DNA of 64,000 nt. It comes from Rhabdophis nuchalis (Eukaryota; Chordata; Lepidosauria; Squamata; Natricidae). A program made the translations under genes and the position numbers. The notes under the pieces were generated by a model. It worked only from the letters and a program-made list of their open reading frames with translations. It made no database searches and was not told where the DNA came from. Below, one piece after another: positions 1 to 11,518 of the stretch (the first letter of the stretch is position 1; every line of letters starts with the position of its first letter). The stretch is taken from contig CM077644.1 in the NCBI GenBank assembly GCA_039707465.1, positions 187,860,462 through 187,924,461 of the forward strand, read 5' to 3'.

Positions 1-640
1 TAGCTTTGCTCGCACATGCCCCTTTGGGAATAAAGTGGAGCTTCAGAAGCAGGTAACCAATTCAGGCAGTTCTGGTGAGTAAAGCAGGGGTGCTGCGAAA
101 TTCAGTTGGGCAACGAAATCAAAGGGAATGAGCCCGAAAGTTAGTTATAAATGGATAGCTTAACCTGAATCTGTGCGACCATGCAGCAGCCCACCACTGA
201 TTATATCTCAGAAGAAATGTTGCTGGTAAATGAAGTACAACAGTATCATAATCTCAGAGGACTTGAAAAAAGCTCTAAGAAATCCAACAAAATAGACAGT
301 ACTGGAATTGATTGTTGAATGATCGTGATGCTTATGATAAAAATAACCATTTTTGTAAAGCAAATAAAAGAGGAAAAATTAGTATCTCTCTCCTTACAGC
401 AATGACAAGTTGCTGCAATTTGTTACAGATAAGAAGAAATTGCTCTAGGAAGAGCAGCCGGCTGTGTAAAGCTATATAACTATTGCATAAATAAAATTGT
501 TTCCTTTACAAAATAAGAAATAGTGCTGCTTCTCAGAAAAATCAGAACAATTATCCAGCTAATACCTCTATCAGCATCCTTGAGCAATGTTCAAGGTCCG
601 AAGCCCTGAGGGGACTGAGCATTAAAGGCTAAGCGTTCCA
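1..640. other. No gene seen; unique AT-rich DNA
   Basis: I see no coding region, RNA gene or recognisable repeat here. It ends at a TTTC microsatellite. Confidence 0.5.
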
Positions 641-641
641 T

Positions 642-642
642 C

Positions 643-702
<60 letters not shown>

Positions 703-712
703 TCCTTCCTTT
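642..712. repeat. (TTTC)n microsatellite
   Basis: About 17 nearly perfect tetranucleotide units, decaying into TTCC at the right end. It is a simple repeat with no reading frame of interest. Confidence 0.95.
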
Positions 713-1029
713 AGCTAAGTCACCATTTTAGTTTTTTGCACTGTTGGCAAAATAGGACCATTAAAATTAAATTTAAAAATCTCTAAATTCTGCTCCGAAT
801 GCTGTTCTGAAATCAATGGTGCTAACCACATTTTCTATGAGATAAGCCCCTTAGGTTTGCTGGTATAGAAGCAGACCCATCAAAGAACAATTTGCATGGT
901 CTTCCCTGAAATCTGGAGATAGCTCTGATTACTTCCCAAAGCATTCCTTAGAGAGGTACCGACTTTGAAGGTATAAGTATAATAGTATAAATACCAACTT
1001 TAAAGGAAAACTAAGATTACCGAGCTAGA

Positions 1030-1335
1030 TTACATTGTGGCAGCCTCTCAAAGAGCGGGGGTCAATTTATTTCCCAAAGTACTAGAGGGCAGGACAAGAA
1101 ACAATGGATGGAAACTAATCAAAGAGAGAAGCAACCTGGACTTAGGGAGAAAGTTCCTAAAGAAGGACAATTAACCAGTGGAACAGCTTGCCTTTGGATG
1201 TTTTGGTTGCTTCATCACTGGAAGTTTTTAAAAAAAGACTGGACAGTCAGTCACTTGTCTTAAATGATATAGGATCTCCTGCTTGACTAGAAGATCTCCA
1301 ACATCCTTTCCATCTCTATTCTGATTCTAAAGTCT
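1030..1335 (+). mobile_element. CR1 LINE 3' end, decayed
   Basis: The stretch has the typical end of a vertebrate CR1: a segment reading like 'acaatggatggaaactaatc', then 'gagagaagcaacctgg', 'cagtggaacagcttgcct', 'tcactggaagtttttaa', and the closing 'gactagaagatctccaa' before a degenerate TTCTATTCT-like tail. This is the C-terminal and 3' UTR part of ORF2, heavily 5'-truncated as usual for CR1. No open frame remains. Family assignment is from memory of the CR1 3' end. Boundaries are approximate. Confidence 0.75.
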
Positions 1336-1339
1336 TTTA

Positions 1340-1969
1340 AGAAATTGCTGAGACACATTTTGCAGTGGAAGTGCTAGTTCCATTGTGTCTGTAAATTGAG
1401 GACTACCTGCAATACAGAATCTTCAGGCTTTTGTATTTCTGGTCTTCGTATGTCTTGACGCCTTATAGATATTATCAATCTGCATTATGCAGTATACACT
1501 TTGGTCTTCAATGCAGCCTTTCTCAACCAATTGGGAACTAAAGGAATAAGACCAATATGTTTTGATGTAATGCCTTAGCAACTTAAAAAACATAGCATTG
1601 CCTATGATGGATCATCAATTTTTTTAGGTAAAAAGAAAATACATTTATTTAGTACCCTTTGCCTTAAGATGATGATGTAATTTCACTCCTCAAAGAACAT
1701 TGTAAAGAACTAGAGATAGATACCTGAAAATCCTAGCAACTATAAACTTAAATGTTCCTAAACAGTTTCAAAGTTCAATTCTCTTAATATTTATCCTTCA
1801 GACTTCCCTATAAATCAGAAACTAGGAATAAATTGTAACCATAACTACACAACCAGGGTGTAAAGCCCATTGAATAAAAGAGGAACTGCTTGTTAAAAAA
1901 TCCTGCCTGGAAATGCAGTTTTGAGGCTTTGCAGTTCTTTTGTCTAAATATTATGGAAAAAAAATTTAA
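1340..1969. other. No gene seen
   Basis: AT-rich unique-looking sequence between a CR1 and an L2 fragment. No feature is supported. Confidence 0.45.
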
Positions 1970-2130
1970 ATTTGGTTTTAGCACAGGAGAGGAGTGTTTA
2001 ATATTTATTTTAAATTATATATTTATCTTTTGTATTTTTACATGTTTTTTAAATTTCCTGTGCGCCGCCCTGGGTCCTCCATGGAGAAGGGCGGGATATA
2101 AATTTGAATAAAATAAAATAAAAAATAAAT
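1970..2130 (+). mobile_element. L2-clade LINE 3' UTR fragment
   Basis: Contains the diagnostic 3' end seen on all L2 copies in this window: 'ggttttagcacagga', an AT-rich middle, 'tgcgccgccctgggtcc', 'gaagggcgggatataaat', then an AATAAA-type tail. Only the last ~160 bp was inserted or preserved. The complementary GC blocks around 'cgccctgggtcc...agaagggcg' can form a stem, probably the hairpin recognised by the LINE reverse transcriptase (inference). Confidence 0.85.
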
Positions 2131-2490
2131 TATTTGTTGTAAAATGACATACCTAAATCAACAAGTCAAGCTTTTATTGAACAATATAAGCCACATTACT
2201 AAAATAAAAAGACTGAAAATGCAATAGCTGTTCCATATTTAAAAAATATATTTTTGGTTGGAGGAATTAGTTTTATCAAGGAGAAAATAGATTTAGAGTC
2301 CTCTTTTGAGTCACATCACATTGGGGAAAGTAAAACAGAGGATTTGTTGTGGGAGAACAGGATCTGCACTAAGGGGGATCTGCAAGAAATCCCAAAAGTC
2401 AGCTTGTTGTCTGGGGTTCCAAAAACACTGCTCAATTTTACATGCTTCCCAACTACTCTATTGAACAATGTTGTTTTAGTCCTTTTAAAC

Positions 2491-2634
2491 CAGGGATGTC
2501 CAAACTTGGGAATTTTAAGACTTGTGGACTTCAACTCCCAGAATTCCCCAGCCAGCTATGCTGGCTTTGCTGGCTGGAGAATTCTGGGAGCTGAAGTCCT
2601 TCAGACTTAAAGTTGCAAAGGTTGGAGACCCCTG
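2491..2634. mobile_element. Palindromic hAT-type MITE (family A)
   Basis: A 144-bp near-palindrome whose arms meet around 'ccagctatgctggc'. The termini are 'cagggatgtccaaac' and the near complement of this at the right end, 'ggagacccctg'. CAG...CTG termini are typical of hAT. The flanking 8 bp do not match, so the insertion is old or the ends are eroded. The same core recurs at 26.3 and 55.9 kb. Confidence 0.8.
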
Positions 2635-2639
2635 CTCTA

Positions 2640-4860
2640 TATTGTTTGTGTAAAATATTCATGCTTTTGTTTTATTGATAATAAACCTGAACCCTCACTC
2701 TAGCCCCCTAAAAACTACAGATTATGCATCTATAATGAAGAGCATTTTGGCAGCAATGCACAACATTTTTACTGTAGTTTCAGATTGGAATGCAGGCAAG
2801 TTATTCATCTTGGCTAAAATTGTTTCTTAATTGTCAAACTTTATGCACAATTTAAAATGGCAAGGAAGCGCAGGAGATAAGAATGATCTAATAAGTTCCT
2901 CAAGCTGAAATTCATGAGTTTGCTTTCCAAGCCAACACCCTTTGGATACAAATACTAATGCATATACTTCAAATGAACAGTAACCATCTTAAACTTGTGG
3001 GTTGCAGAATCTCTCTCAGGGTCTTTTTGTAGCCAAGATTACTTGAAATACTTAAACATGTGAGATGAAATTGCTGTTTTCAAATCTCAGAAGACATTCA
3101 AAGTTAAAGGCTTTTTTAAAGTATTATTTTAATGCCAAGAAGCTAATGAGCTCTTCAAATAGATACTGTAATCTCTTTTTTTAATTCCTACCTGGCAATT
3201 AGTAATACAGATGAAAAAGATATGTGTTTTCCATTGGCTCTTGTATTTATGTTATTGGCTTGTTTAAATAGTAGCTTCAGTTCATATTAGGTTGGGCAAC
3301 CTGACAAAAAGATTAGGGCACATGGTAGAGGACTTTGGATACAAAACATGCATTTGTGGCAAAAAGTAATATGTGCCAGAAACATAAGAAATTGAAGTGA
3401 AGCCATGTCTGTCTTGCATCATGCATATCTCAACCATGGGCTGTCCTATCAGACAGTTAGAATTAGTTTAGAGAATGGTTGTCACAAAGCCAGTATAATT
3501 ATCTGTATACTATTAATTCAGAAAATAGGCATTATCATGATTTGGATAGAGCTATACAGTATATTCAGAATATGTCTGAAATGTACAAGTTCACATTAGA
3601 TGCAGTTACATTAAAAAAATCAATAAGTGTATCAGAGTGAAAACATTTAAATCAGAATTCTTACCTGATATAGTAGCTTTTTACATTCAGATAAGTTTTA
3701 AACGAGGTAGCTATTTGGACTTTGCTTATTTCTTTTAGTTCTATTAGAGAGCGAGGAAAAAAAGTACATAGAATTTTATTTGGATAGATTTTCTCTCAGA
3801 GATTATAGCAAGTGCAAATAGCAAGATTTTGGAAATACATGGATTGATTGATTCTATTTGAACACTCAGCAAGACTCTACAATTGCAGTCTCTATTTAAT
3901 AACACTTCAGTTGCAACAGTGATGTAAGTTTAGTTGATGAATGTTATTATTTTATGGTATCTGTTTCATAATAAGGATGCTGTAGGTAGATAGATGTATT
4001 TAGTATCAATTATGAGAGAAGCCGATGAATTGGTTTCCTGCAGCAAACAACCTACCCACAACATTCTTGTTATTTAATACAAGCAAATCCAGTACACCCA
4101 GTTATAAACAAAGAACTCAGTAGGCTTACTGACAGAGAACTTGCTCTATGTTCTCATATCTTCACCATGCTTCTTAATTTTAAGCACAGCTATAGCTACA
4201 TGTAATTTTATACTCCGATTATGCCAAGGAATGAAAAAGGACTATATTGCTACTATGTTGGTAGTCACCATATTCAATGCCTACTGAAGGTTGGTAATTC
4301 ACACAAAATCTAGATTAAGTACTGTTCCATCAGCCAATATTTTCTTTCTAAAGAGCTTGAACATTTCAATGTCCAGATGCTGATATTTCCTATTTGTAGA
4401 CTCTGTCCTTAGTCCTTGCAAATGCTTTTCCCCAAACAAGGTCCAGGTAGAAGAAGAACATCATGGCTTCAAAATCTAAGGGATTGATTTGGACAAAACT
4501 CAACAGCACTTTTTCATGTGGCTCTTGATAAAAATAGGATTGCCAACATGATCGCCAATGTCTGATGATGGATATGGCATAAGAAGAAGAAGAAAAATAA
4601 TGCATCAATGTAAATTTCTTCAGAATTTCTAATTACCATTGGGGGGAGGGGTGGACAGGTTTGCTGTAGTCATTTTAATTGCTAGAGTTTTCTGGAAATT
4701 GCATTCATTTGGTATTTTGTGGAAAAAATGACAGTAGTTGTCAAAAACTTCTAAAGAATAACAAATTGGATTGGCTGCATTATGGTTCTCTTCTTTCCCC
4801 ATTGCCAGTCTGCTGGAGAGGCTACAGTAGCAGTGCTTTAGTTGGTAATGAGATAAGCCA
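2640..4860. other. No gene seen; AT-rich unique DNA
   Basis: Only short chance reading frames occur. I recognise no repeat, exon or RNA gene in this 2.2-kb stretch. Confidence 0.45.
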
Positions 4861-4867
4861 TCCCAAC

Positions 4868-5174
4868 CAGTGGTGGGATTGAAATTTTTTTACTACGAGT
4901 TCTGTGGGCATGGGTATGGTGTGGTGCGGCTTGGTGGGAATGGCTTGGTAGATGTGGCAGGGGAAGGATACTGTAAAATCTCCATTCCCTCCCCACTCCA
5001 GGGGAAGGTTACTGCAAAATCCCCATTTCCTCCCAATCAGCTGGCACTCGGGAGGCAGAGAAGAGATGGGAGTGGGGCCAGTTCAAAGGTGGTATTTAAT
5101 GGTTCTCCGAACCACTCAAAATTTCTGCTACCAGTTGTCCAGAACTGGTCAGAATCTGCTGAATTCCATCTCTG
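4868..5174. mobile_element. Non-autonomous hAT element (family B)
   Basis: The termini 'cagtggtgggattgaaa' and 'gctgaattccatctctg' are imperfect inverted repeats. The element is flanked by a perfect 8-bp target duplication, atcccaac (4860-4867 and 5175-5182), the hAT signature. It encodes nothing. The interior holds two tandem copies of a ~45-bp unit beginning 'aggggaagg', and a second copy of the family at 28.2 kb has three. Confidence 0.9.
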
Positions 5175-5182
5175 ATCCCAAC

Positions 5183-6420
5183 CCATTTTTTTTTAATCAT
5201 TCTGTTTTCTCCATAATATATATTTTTAATCGCATCATCTGCATATTGCTACATGCTCAAATATATTGATTCTCTTTTCTCACAATAATATATATTTTAG
5301 AAGGTATTTTAACTGATGCTACCATTTTAAAAACATACTTTTTCTAAACATAAATGTGTATTTATATATTTTGGAGTATTTTGGTGTACCTTTTCAGCCA
5401 AATCTACCTTGTCCAATTCAAAGCCACTTGAATTGAAGGATAATTGTATTCTAGTTCAATCTGTGATTGTCCCAAAACTTTGGGTTAGAAAATGTTATAT
5501 CTAAATGCAGACCATAATAGATCCTTGATAACCTGCTGGTATATATTGCAGCAATAATAAGGTAAAGCTATTCTATCAGGTTGTCAAATAAATATAAGCT
5601 CTATGAAGCTAATGCATTTTAGTTGAGCATTCCTGCTTGAATTTCATTTGCTAATGGAAGCAGACGATTGGCAGGGACATCAGTAGTGGAACTTAGAACA
5701 TGTCAGGAAAAGATTTACAGTAGTTAAAGCAGAAATAACTTCCTCTTTTCCTATTGGAAAGATCATGAGCCAAATGTAGCTATTTTGCATCCCTAACCAT
5801 GAAAAGACCAAACATGAAATCTACCAAATGGAAAACATTTGCTATCTTCATAAGATGCTATGGATTGGAGGCAATTAAGTAAGCCAGACAAACATGTGCT
5901 CATTGTATTCTGATCTAAGGTGGTGTGGGCACATGTTTTTACTTTGCTTGACTGTGAATAGAGAAAATTAAATTAAAATTAAATTAAATTTGACAGTAGC
6001 TTCACTTTGTTGGGAACAGGACCTCTAGCAAGGCTTGTGTGGTCCCTAAAGAAGAGGTTTTAATCATTTTCCAGAATTATTTAATCCCTGTTTAAATGTT
6101 GCATACCCTTAAAATTACTTCCGCTTCCTGGAATTCTCCAAGTTAATAGGCTAGTTAGAATATCATCTTTTACTTGTGGATTGTTGTTATTTACCAATTT
6201 ATGGGGGAAAAAATTTGTAGCATTGCAAAAGCAGACGCTCTTGTCAAATCAATTGTATATAGCAAAGAAGACATGAGCCACTGATTTAAATGGTCAATAA
6301 GATCATTTTCAAGGGTTAAGCTACTTTAGTCTAACTTAGATATAGCTGTGTTGTGAATCAATTGGTTAAATAGTAACATTATTAACCAAACGAGGCATTC
6401 AATAAACCCAAACAAAAATA
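5183..6420. other. No gene seen
   Basis: AT-rich unique-looking DNA. A short AAATT-rich run lies near 5960-5990. Nothing else is supported. Confidence 0.45.
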
Positions 6421-6814
6421 CAGATAATCCTCAATTTACAACCACAATTGAGCCCAAACTTTTTGTTGCTAAGTGAGACATTTGTAAATTGAGTTTTTCC
6501 CTATTTTATGATTTCTTGCCACAGTTGTTAAATGAATCACCACGGTTATTAAGTTAGTAGCACAATTGTTAAGTGAATCTGGCTTCCCCATTGTCTTTGT
6601 TTGTAAGAAGGGTGCAAAAGGTGATCACATGACTCTGGGACACTGCAACCGTCATAACTATGAATCAGTTGCTAAGCATCTGAATTTCAATCACATAACC
6701 ACAGGGATACTGCAACAGTTGTAAGTGTGAAAAATGGTCATAAGTCACTTTTTCCAGTGTGATTGTAACTTTGAACAGTCACTAAATAAACAGCTGTAAG
6801 TCGAGCACTACCTG
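6421..6814. mobile_element. pogo/Tigger-like MITE
   Basis: A 394-bp element with inverted termini starting 'cagataatcctcaattta' and ending 'taagtcgagcactacctg', flanked by TA on both sides (6419-6420 and 6815-6816). A CAG...CTG end inside a TA duplication is the pattern of the pogo branch of Tc1/mariner. It has no transposase. A decayed relative lies at 9.14 kb. Confidence 0.8.
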
Positions 6815-6816
6815 TA

Positions 6817-7474
6817 AAGAGCTGGATTACTGGACTAATGGACACCTATTTTTGATTTATGAAAAGGAAGCTCAACATCTGCAAAGGGATTGATTGTTAG
6901 CCATTTTCCAGCTTCCTTCTGCCCATGTCTTCAAAATTTAGAACATTCTCATGTTGTCAACTAAGCACATCTTTTGCATACACACCTCTGACATATTGAA
7001 CTTTCAGAAACCTACCACAGCAATTACCATGAAATTAAACCTGAAGATAAATCTTTCATGGAATCAGAAAGCAAAGTAAATGTAATTTCTTTGTTGGATT
7101 TTAACAGCCAAAGTTAGCTGCATTAATGTCTACAAATCTGTCTGGATATTTTGGCAGTTAAATTTGTTTGTGCACTTAATTTTTAGACTCTGAGCCGACA
7201 TTTTGAGAAGTCTTATTTGTTTCTAATGGACCTCACTTTCCAACTTAAGTCATTCTTAGGGTATTAGTCAGTATATACATTTATCAACAAAAGAAGAACA
7301 AGTTTGATTATTCTAAAGTTGACACTGTTTTTCCCTAGTTCTACTTTTATTTCAAGAATTACAACTGAATGTTGAATGCAGCTTTCTTTGTGGTGCTCCA
7401 ATGGCTTCAGAATGGACTTCCAGAACATTTTATTTTCAAATGTTCTACTATTTGTTATTGTCCATCGCTTTTTT
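6817..7474. other. No gene seen
   Basis: Unique-looking AT-rich DNA between a MITE and a microsatellite. Confidence 0.45.
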
Positions 7475-7475
7475 A

Positions 7476-7574
<99 letters not shown>

Positions 7575-7575
7575 A
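7475..7575. repeat. (TATC)n microsatellite
   Basis: About 25 perfect tetranucleotide units. The three overlapping frames encode Ile-Tyr-Leu-Ser repeats that are artefacts of the tract. It abuts the left end of a Helitron. Confidence 0.95.
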
Positions 7576-7582
7576 ATGTTAA

Positions 7583-8193
7583 TCTAAATATATAAAAGCC
7601 AAAGGCCACTTACACATCATCATGAAATCTCCAGAACCATAAAGCCTACAAACTTGAAATTTGGCACTCTTGGATTCTAGGTGCTCGCTAAGAAAGGGTT
7701 TTTCAAAATGACTATCAGATCATTAGTATTTCTTCTACAGTAATTAACACACTCTGTTGCGAAAGAGTTCTACTCCCCCTCCCCACCTGAAAAAAATTGT
7801 GTTCCAACCGCCAGTTGCTTTATATTAAGACACTCTGATGCTAAGGAGTTAGACATTCTACTCCCCCTCCTCACCTGAAAAGAATTTTGTTCCAACTGTC
7901 AGTTGCCTTTCCATTCCATTACCTCAGTTCAAACTGGCAGACATTCCACGCCTTCACTCCTTCACAGGAGTAGTCTGGGGCTTTTTACAGTACTAAATGT
8001 CAGAACCTCACCAAAATGTCTACACCTTCCACTTATAGAACTGCTTCCAGACTCAAGCCGGTGGGAGCAATATTCCCTTATGTGTTTCAATCACCAACCA
8101 CCACTGAGCCAACGGACTGAACCATAGTGAACCGGATTTCTCCTGCATTACCTGATCACATAGTTTTGTCACGAAGCATGGGTATCCAGCTAG
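7583..8193 (+). mobile_element. Non-autonomous Helitron
   Basis: Starts with TC ('tctaaatatataaaagcc') after an A and ends with CTAG ('ggtatccagctag') before a T. These are the 5'-TC and 3'-CTRR termini of Helitrons inserted between A and T. No terminal repeats or target duplication are visible, as expected for rolling-circle elements. It contains two diverged copies of a ~120-bp block (around 7747 and 7825, each with 'ctactccccctcc...cacctgaaaa'). It has no Rep/helicase coding. The terminal hairpin is not convincing, which lowers confidence. Confidence 0.7.
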
Positions 8194-8343
8194 TTCATAA
8201 TATATACCAGTACTGTGTCTTTTTTATTTCTTTTTTTTTTGTAAAAAGTTTTTTTTATTTTTTCCTTTCAAATTCATTTTTAGATATACATTCTTATAAT
8301 TGCTATTTAACATTTGTCAATTCATCATAGTCTCTATATTCAT

Positions 8344-8346
<3 letters not shown>

Positions 8347-8396
<50 letters not shown>

Positions 8397-8575
8397 GGGT
8401 CACTTTCTTGCCACCCCATGTCTCCATCTTGTTTTGCAACACCTTTCTCCTTCCATCTTCTTAACCTCCCTTCTCTACCTTCTTCCTTCCTCCTCTCCTT
8501 CTTTCTTTCTTTCTTCTTCCCCTCTCTTTCCACTCTCCTCCTCCCTTCTCCACTTTCCTACCCTCTCTCCCACTC
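8347..8575. repeat. (CA)n microsatellite and adjoining pyrimidine-rich tract
   Basis: About 22 CA units at 8347-8391 are followed by a CT-rich stretch to ~8575 with TTCC/TTTC runs. On the opposite strand this yields a lysine/arginine/glutamate-rich chance frame. Confidence 0.9.
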
Positions 8576-8865
8576 TTAATTGTCTTTTTTATTTCTATTG
8601 TAAAGCAAAAATGTCTTTGCTTTGGATTTCCTCTCAGTGGAGAAAATTATATACTGTTCTATGATTTCCTTTGTCTAAACAAGCAGTAAAATAGTGATTT
8701 GGTCTGGGAACCTGGTCAATTACAAGCCATTATAAAACATGCTGGTGTTCTGTATCCAGTCGAGCTGAGTTTTCAAGAAGGGCTATGATCCTGAAATGCT
8801 TTGGTTCTTGGTAAATGAGTTATAAGTTCCTAGATGGATAAAACATGGCATAGTTATCCCATACC

Positions 8866-9060
8866 TCCGGCCAGCTTTTGATATCATCGATCACCTGGAT
8901 TACCTAGCAAGATTGGAGCTTGGAGTCACTGTTATAGAGTGGTCCCAGTCCTTTCTGTCAGGCAATATTATTTTAACCTTCCAAAAACCATAGAGCACTT
9001 GGCTTTCCCCCCAAATGCTGGGAAAAGGTGAGATTGGCATAGGATGAACTCATTATGGAC
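8866..9060 (+). pseudogene. Decayed L2 reverse transcriptase fragment
   Basis: Translates to a recognisable ruin of the L2 RT palm: 'PASFDIIDHLDYLARLELG' corresponds to the [20 protein letters not shown] block of the younger copies at 22-44 kb. The frame decays afterwards. The continuation of the same old copy is probably at 9.9-10.2 kb, interrupted by a MITE and a younger L2 end. Confidence 0.65.
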
Positions 9061-9137
9061 TGCATGGGAAAATTTAGCTGTGGTACCAAGTCTTATTTTT
9101 AATTTTGTTATGCATATATGTCTGTGTACACATATAA

Positions 9138-9480
9138 CAGATAATCCTTAGCATACAACCACAACTGGAACTTCTATTCCTTAGCAATGCATTCATTAAT
9201 TTGGTCACAGCCAATTTTATGACCTGTTTTGCCCCAGTCATTAAGTTAATCAGATGATTGTAAACTGAATCCAGTTTCCTTCATTGATTTTGCTTGTCAG
9301 AAGCTCTCTGGGAAGATCAAAAATGACCCTGTGATGCTACAATCATCATAAATACATACTGGCAGCCAAGTACCCAAATTTTGATCAGATGACCGTGGGA
9401 ACACTGCAACAGTCGTAAAGGTGAGGACTGGTTATAAGTCACCTTTTTTCAGTGCCATTCTATCTTGTATCTTTGAATAG
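9138..9480. mobile_element. pogo/Tigger-like MITE, decayed
   Basis: Aligns by eye with the 6421-6814 element throughout: 'cagataatccttagcataca' at the start, then 'ttttatgacctg', 'aatccagtttcc', 'cactgcaacagtcgtaa' and 'ttataagtcac'. The right terminus is lost. The preceding bases end in TA. Confidence 0.7.
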
Positions 9481-9659
9481 TCTTTGAATAGTCTTTGATT
9501 ACCCATATATAGGCACAGACTTAATTTTGGGGTTGTGAGCTCCACAGAGTTTGGTTGGGCAGTCCTATAAATGTTATAAATAAATACAATAAATAGCAAA
9601 TGTTGATGGGGGGGAAAGGCCTTTCCTAGCCTTTCATAGCCTCCACTGTGGACTAGTAT

Positions 9660-9842
9660 AGTTTTTAAAAGGGGAGTTTTAATTGGTTTTAGCGCAGGAT
9701 TCCATATTTAATAGATTTTTAAATTTTTGTATTTTGGTATTTTTGTATTGTTGTATATTGTTTTAATTTTCCTGTGCGCCGCCCTGGGTCCGTTCGGAGA
9801 AGGGCGGGATATAAATTGAATAAATAATAATAATAAATAATA
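9660..9842 (+). mobile_element. L2 LINE 3' UTR fragment
   Basis: Shows 'ggttttagcgcagga', then 'ctgtgcgccgccctgggtcc', 'gaagggcgggatataaat' and a (TAA)n-like tail. It lies inside the older decayed L2 copy, so it is a later insertion. Confidence 0.85.
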
Positions 9843-9895
9843 AAGTACAACACCAAGGCTATTTGCATCTCCTATGTTGTGCTTAATTTTGGTTA

Positions 9896-10220
9896 TCATT
9901 TACTAACGCTGCTGAAGAGGTTCTGGAGTTTTACAGTGAGATGCCATCAGCTTATTGATGATACCCCAGTTCATCTTCCTAGGTGCCATTGTTGCTCTTA
10001 TTTCTGTTATATAAGGAAACCGCTGATACTAAGTTCAGCAAGGTGCTTAGGTTCAGTGACAGGGCAGACAAGAGAAAAGGGACTGAAATTAAATCCAGAA
10101 AAAAGAATGTGTTTGTACAATTACATTTTGTGTACCGACTGTGCCTTTTCTGAGACAGATTGGCAATAGTTATTGCTGCCTTCTTTGCCTTCCATCTTGA
10201 CTATTGCAACATGCCCTTAT
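9896..10220 (+). pseudogene. Decayed L2 RT fragment (YADD region)
   Basis: Contains the ruins 'DDTPVHLPR' (from [10 protein letters not shown]), 'LKLNPEK' (from LRLNPAKTE) and 'LDYCNMPL' (from RLDYCNSLY). The order matches L2 ORF2 downstream of the fragment at 8.87 kb. All frames are broken. Confidence 0.65.
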
Positions 10221-10854
10221 GTCCCAAATTCAGCCACTCAGCTCAAACATTTGAACTGAAAGGGAAGGTCAGTATTTCAAATAGGGTAGGGAAATGTATA
10301 AATCATGTGTATGCCTATGCTTCGTTTGTGCGTTGCCCACCTGTGTTTTAAATAAGCATAAATATCAGCACTAGAAAACCTCTGTTCCAAAGGAAGTCCT
10401 GCATTCTACACACAAGAGTTTTCTACAATAACAACATCATAATACAAAAAAGGAAGTTATACTGTTGATAAATACCACTGATATGTTAATATGTTCATAA
10501 TTTGACCAGTAAAAAGCACCCTGTGGAGCAAACTGTATGGGAGGAGGCAATTTGATCAGTAGCTTGGATTTAAGTTATGAAACATCTGTACACCAAAGTG
10601 AGTTTGGAACTTGGCTTGCAAAAGAAAGAGACAGAGATGCTGCTCACTGCCCATGCTGCTGCATTCCTCAAGAGCCCTGACAGGAAGAGGGTATTTCAGT
10701 TCTCCAATATTGAGGGTAGCAATGCATAAACTCTCTCTCTTCCAGTTAGGAGCTCACCGTGTCATAGCTGTTATGTGGTTATACAGCATCAATGATGGAT
10801 TATGGAGGCCTCCTAGACTGTGAATCTGTTCCTTTGCAAAAGTGCAGGCTCATC

Positions 10855-11165
10855 CAGGACAGATTTATCACCAAAATCCTAAATTCCAGTTCCTGAAATC
10901 AGCAACAATTCTGTCTTGTCCAAGTTCAGCATCAGTTTGTTCCCCCATATCCCACGTCTCCAGGCCTTTACAGCCTGGAGACGTGCAAAGACTTTAGCAA
11001 CATCCAGTTCTGGATGTACTTTGAGAAAAACTACAGCTGGGTATCATTAGTATACGAGTGGCAAATGGCTTCAAATTCACATGCTCTTCCCAGCAACTTC
11101 ATATAGATGTGAAGGATGGAAGCTAATATGGATCTTTGTGGATCCCAGTGTCTCTCAATATCACA
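10855..11165 (-). pseudogene. Decayed antisense L2 RT fragment
   Basis: The forward strand reads 'gctgggtatcattagtata' and 'cttcatatagatgtgaagga', matching the antisense of the YADDTQLY and NTYMKPLG blocks seen at 41.1-41.2 kb. It contains a local perfect 13-bp-arm palindrome at 10953-10985. Confidence 0.6.
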
Positions 11166-11379
11166 TCTTACAGTACCCAAAGAGTAAAATCAGAACTTCC
11201 ACAAAGTGCCTTCACTTGTCATTCTATTCAAGCAATCCAAAAAGACACCAGAATCAAAAGCTACTAAGGGAATCAGAACATCAACAAGGTATCTTTCTAG
11301 CCCCCAGAATGACCAAGACTATCTGTGTGCCAAAACTGGCTCTGAATTTAGGATTGAAAAGGGTCTAAATAATCTATTT

Positions 11380-11510
11380 CAGGGTGTCAAACTGGCAGCC
11401 CATGGACTAGATGTGTCATGCGCAGACCACGACCACCCAGCTTCGCAAAGGGAAAAACATCACTATATGTCATGAGACAGCAATGTTACGCCACTAGTTT
11501 GACTTCCATG
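11380..11510. mobile_element. Short hAT-type MITE (family C)
   Basis: A 131-bp element with termini 'cagggtgtcaaact' and 'agtttgacttccatg' (imperfect inverted repeats) and a perfect 8-bp target duplication atctattt (11372-11379 and 11511-11518). It is non-coding. A second copy in the opposite orientation is at 51.66 kb. Confidence 0.85.
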
Positions 11511-11518
11511 ATCTATTT

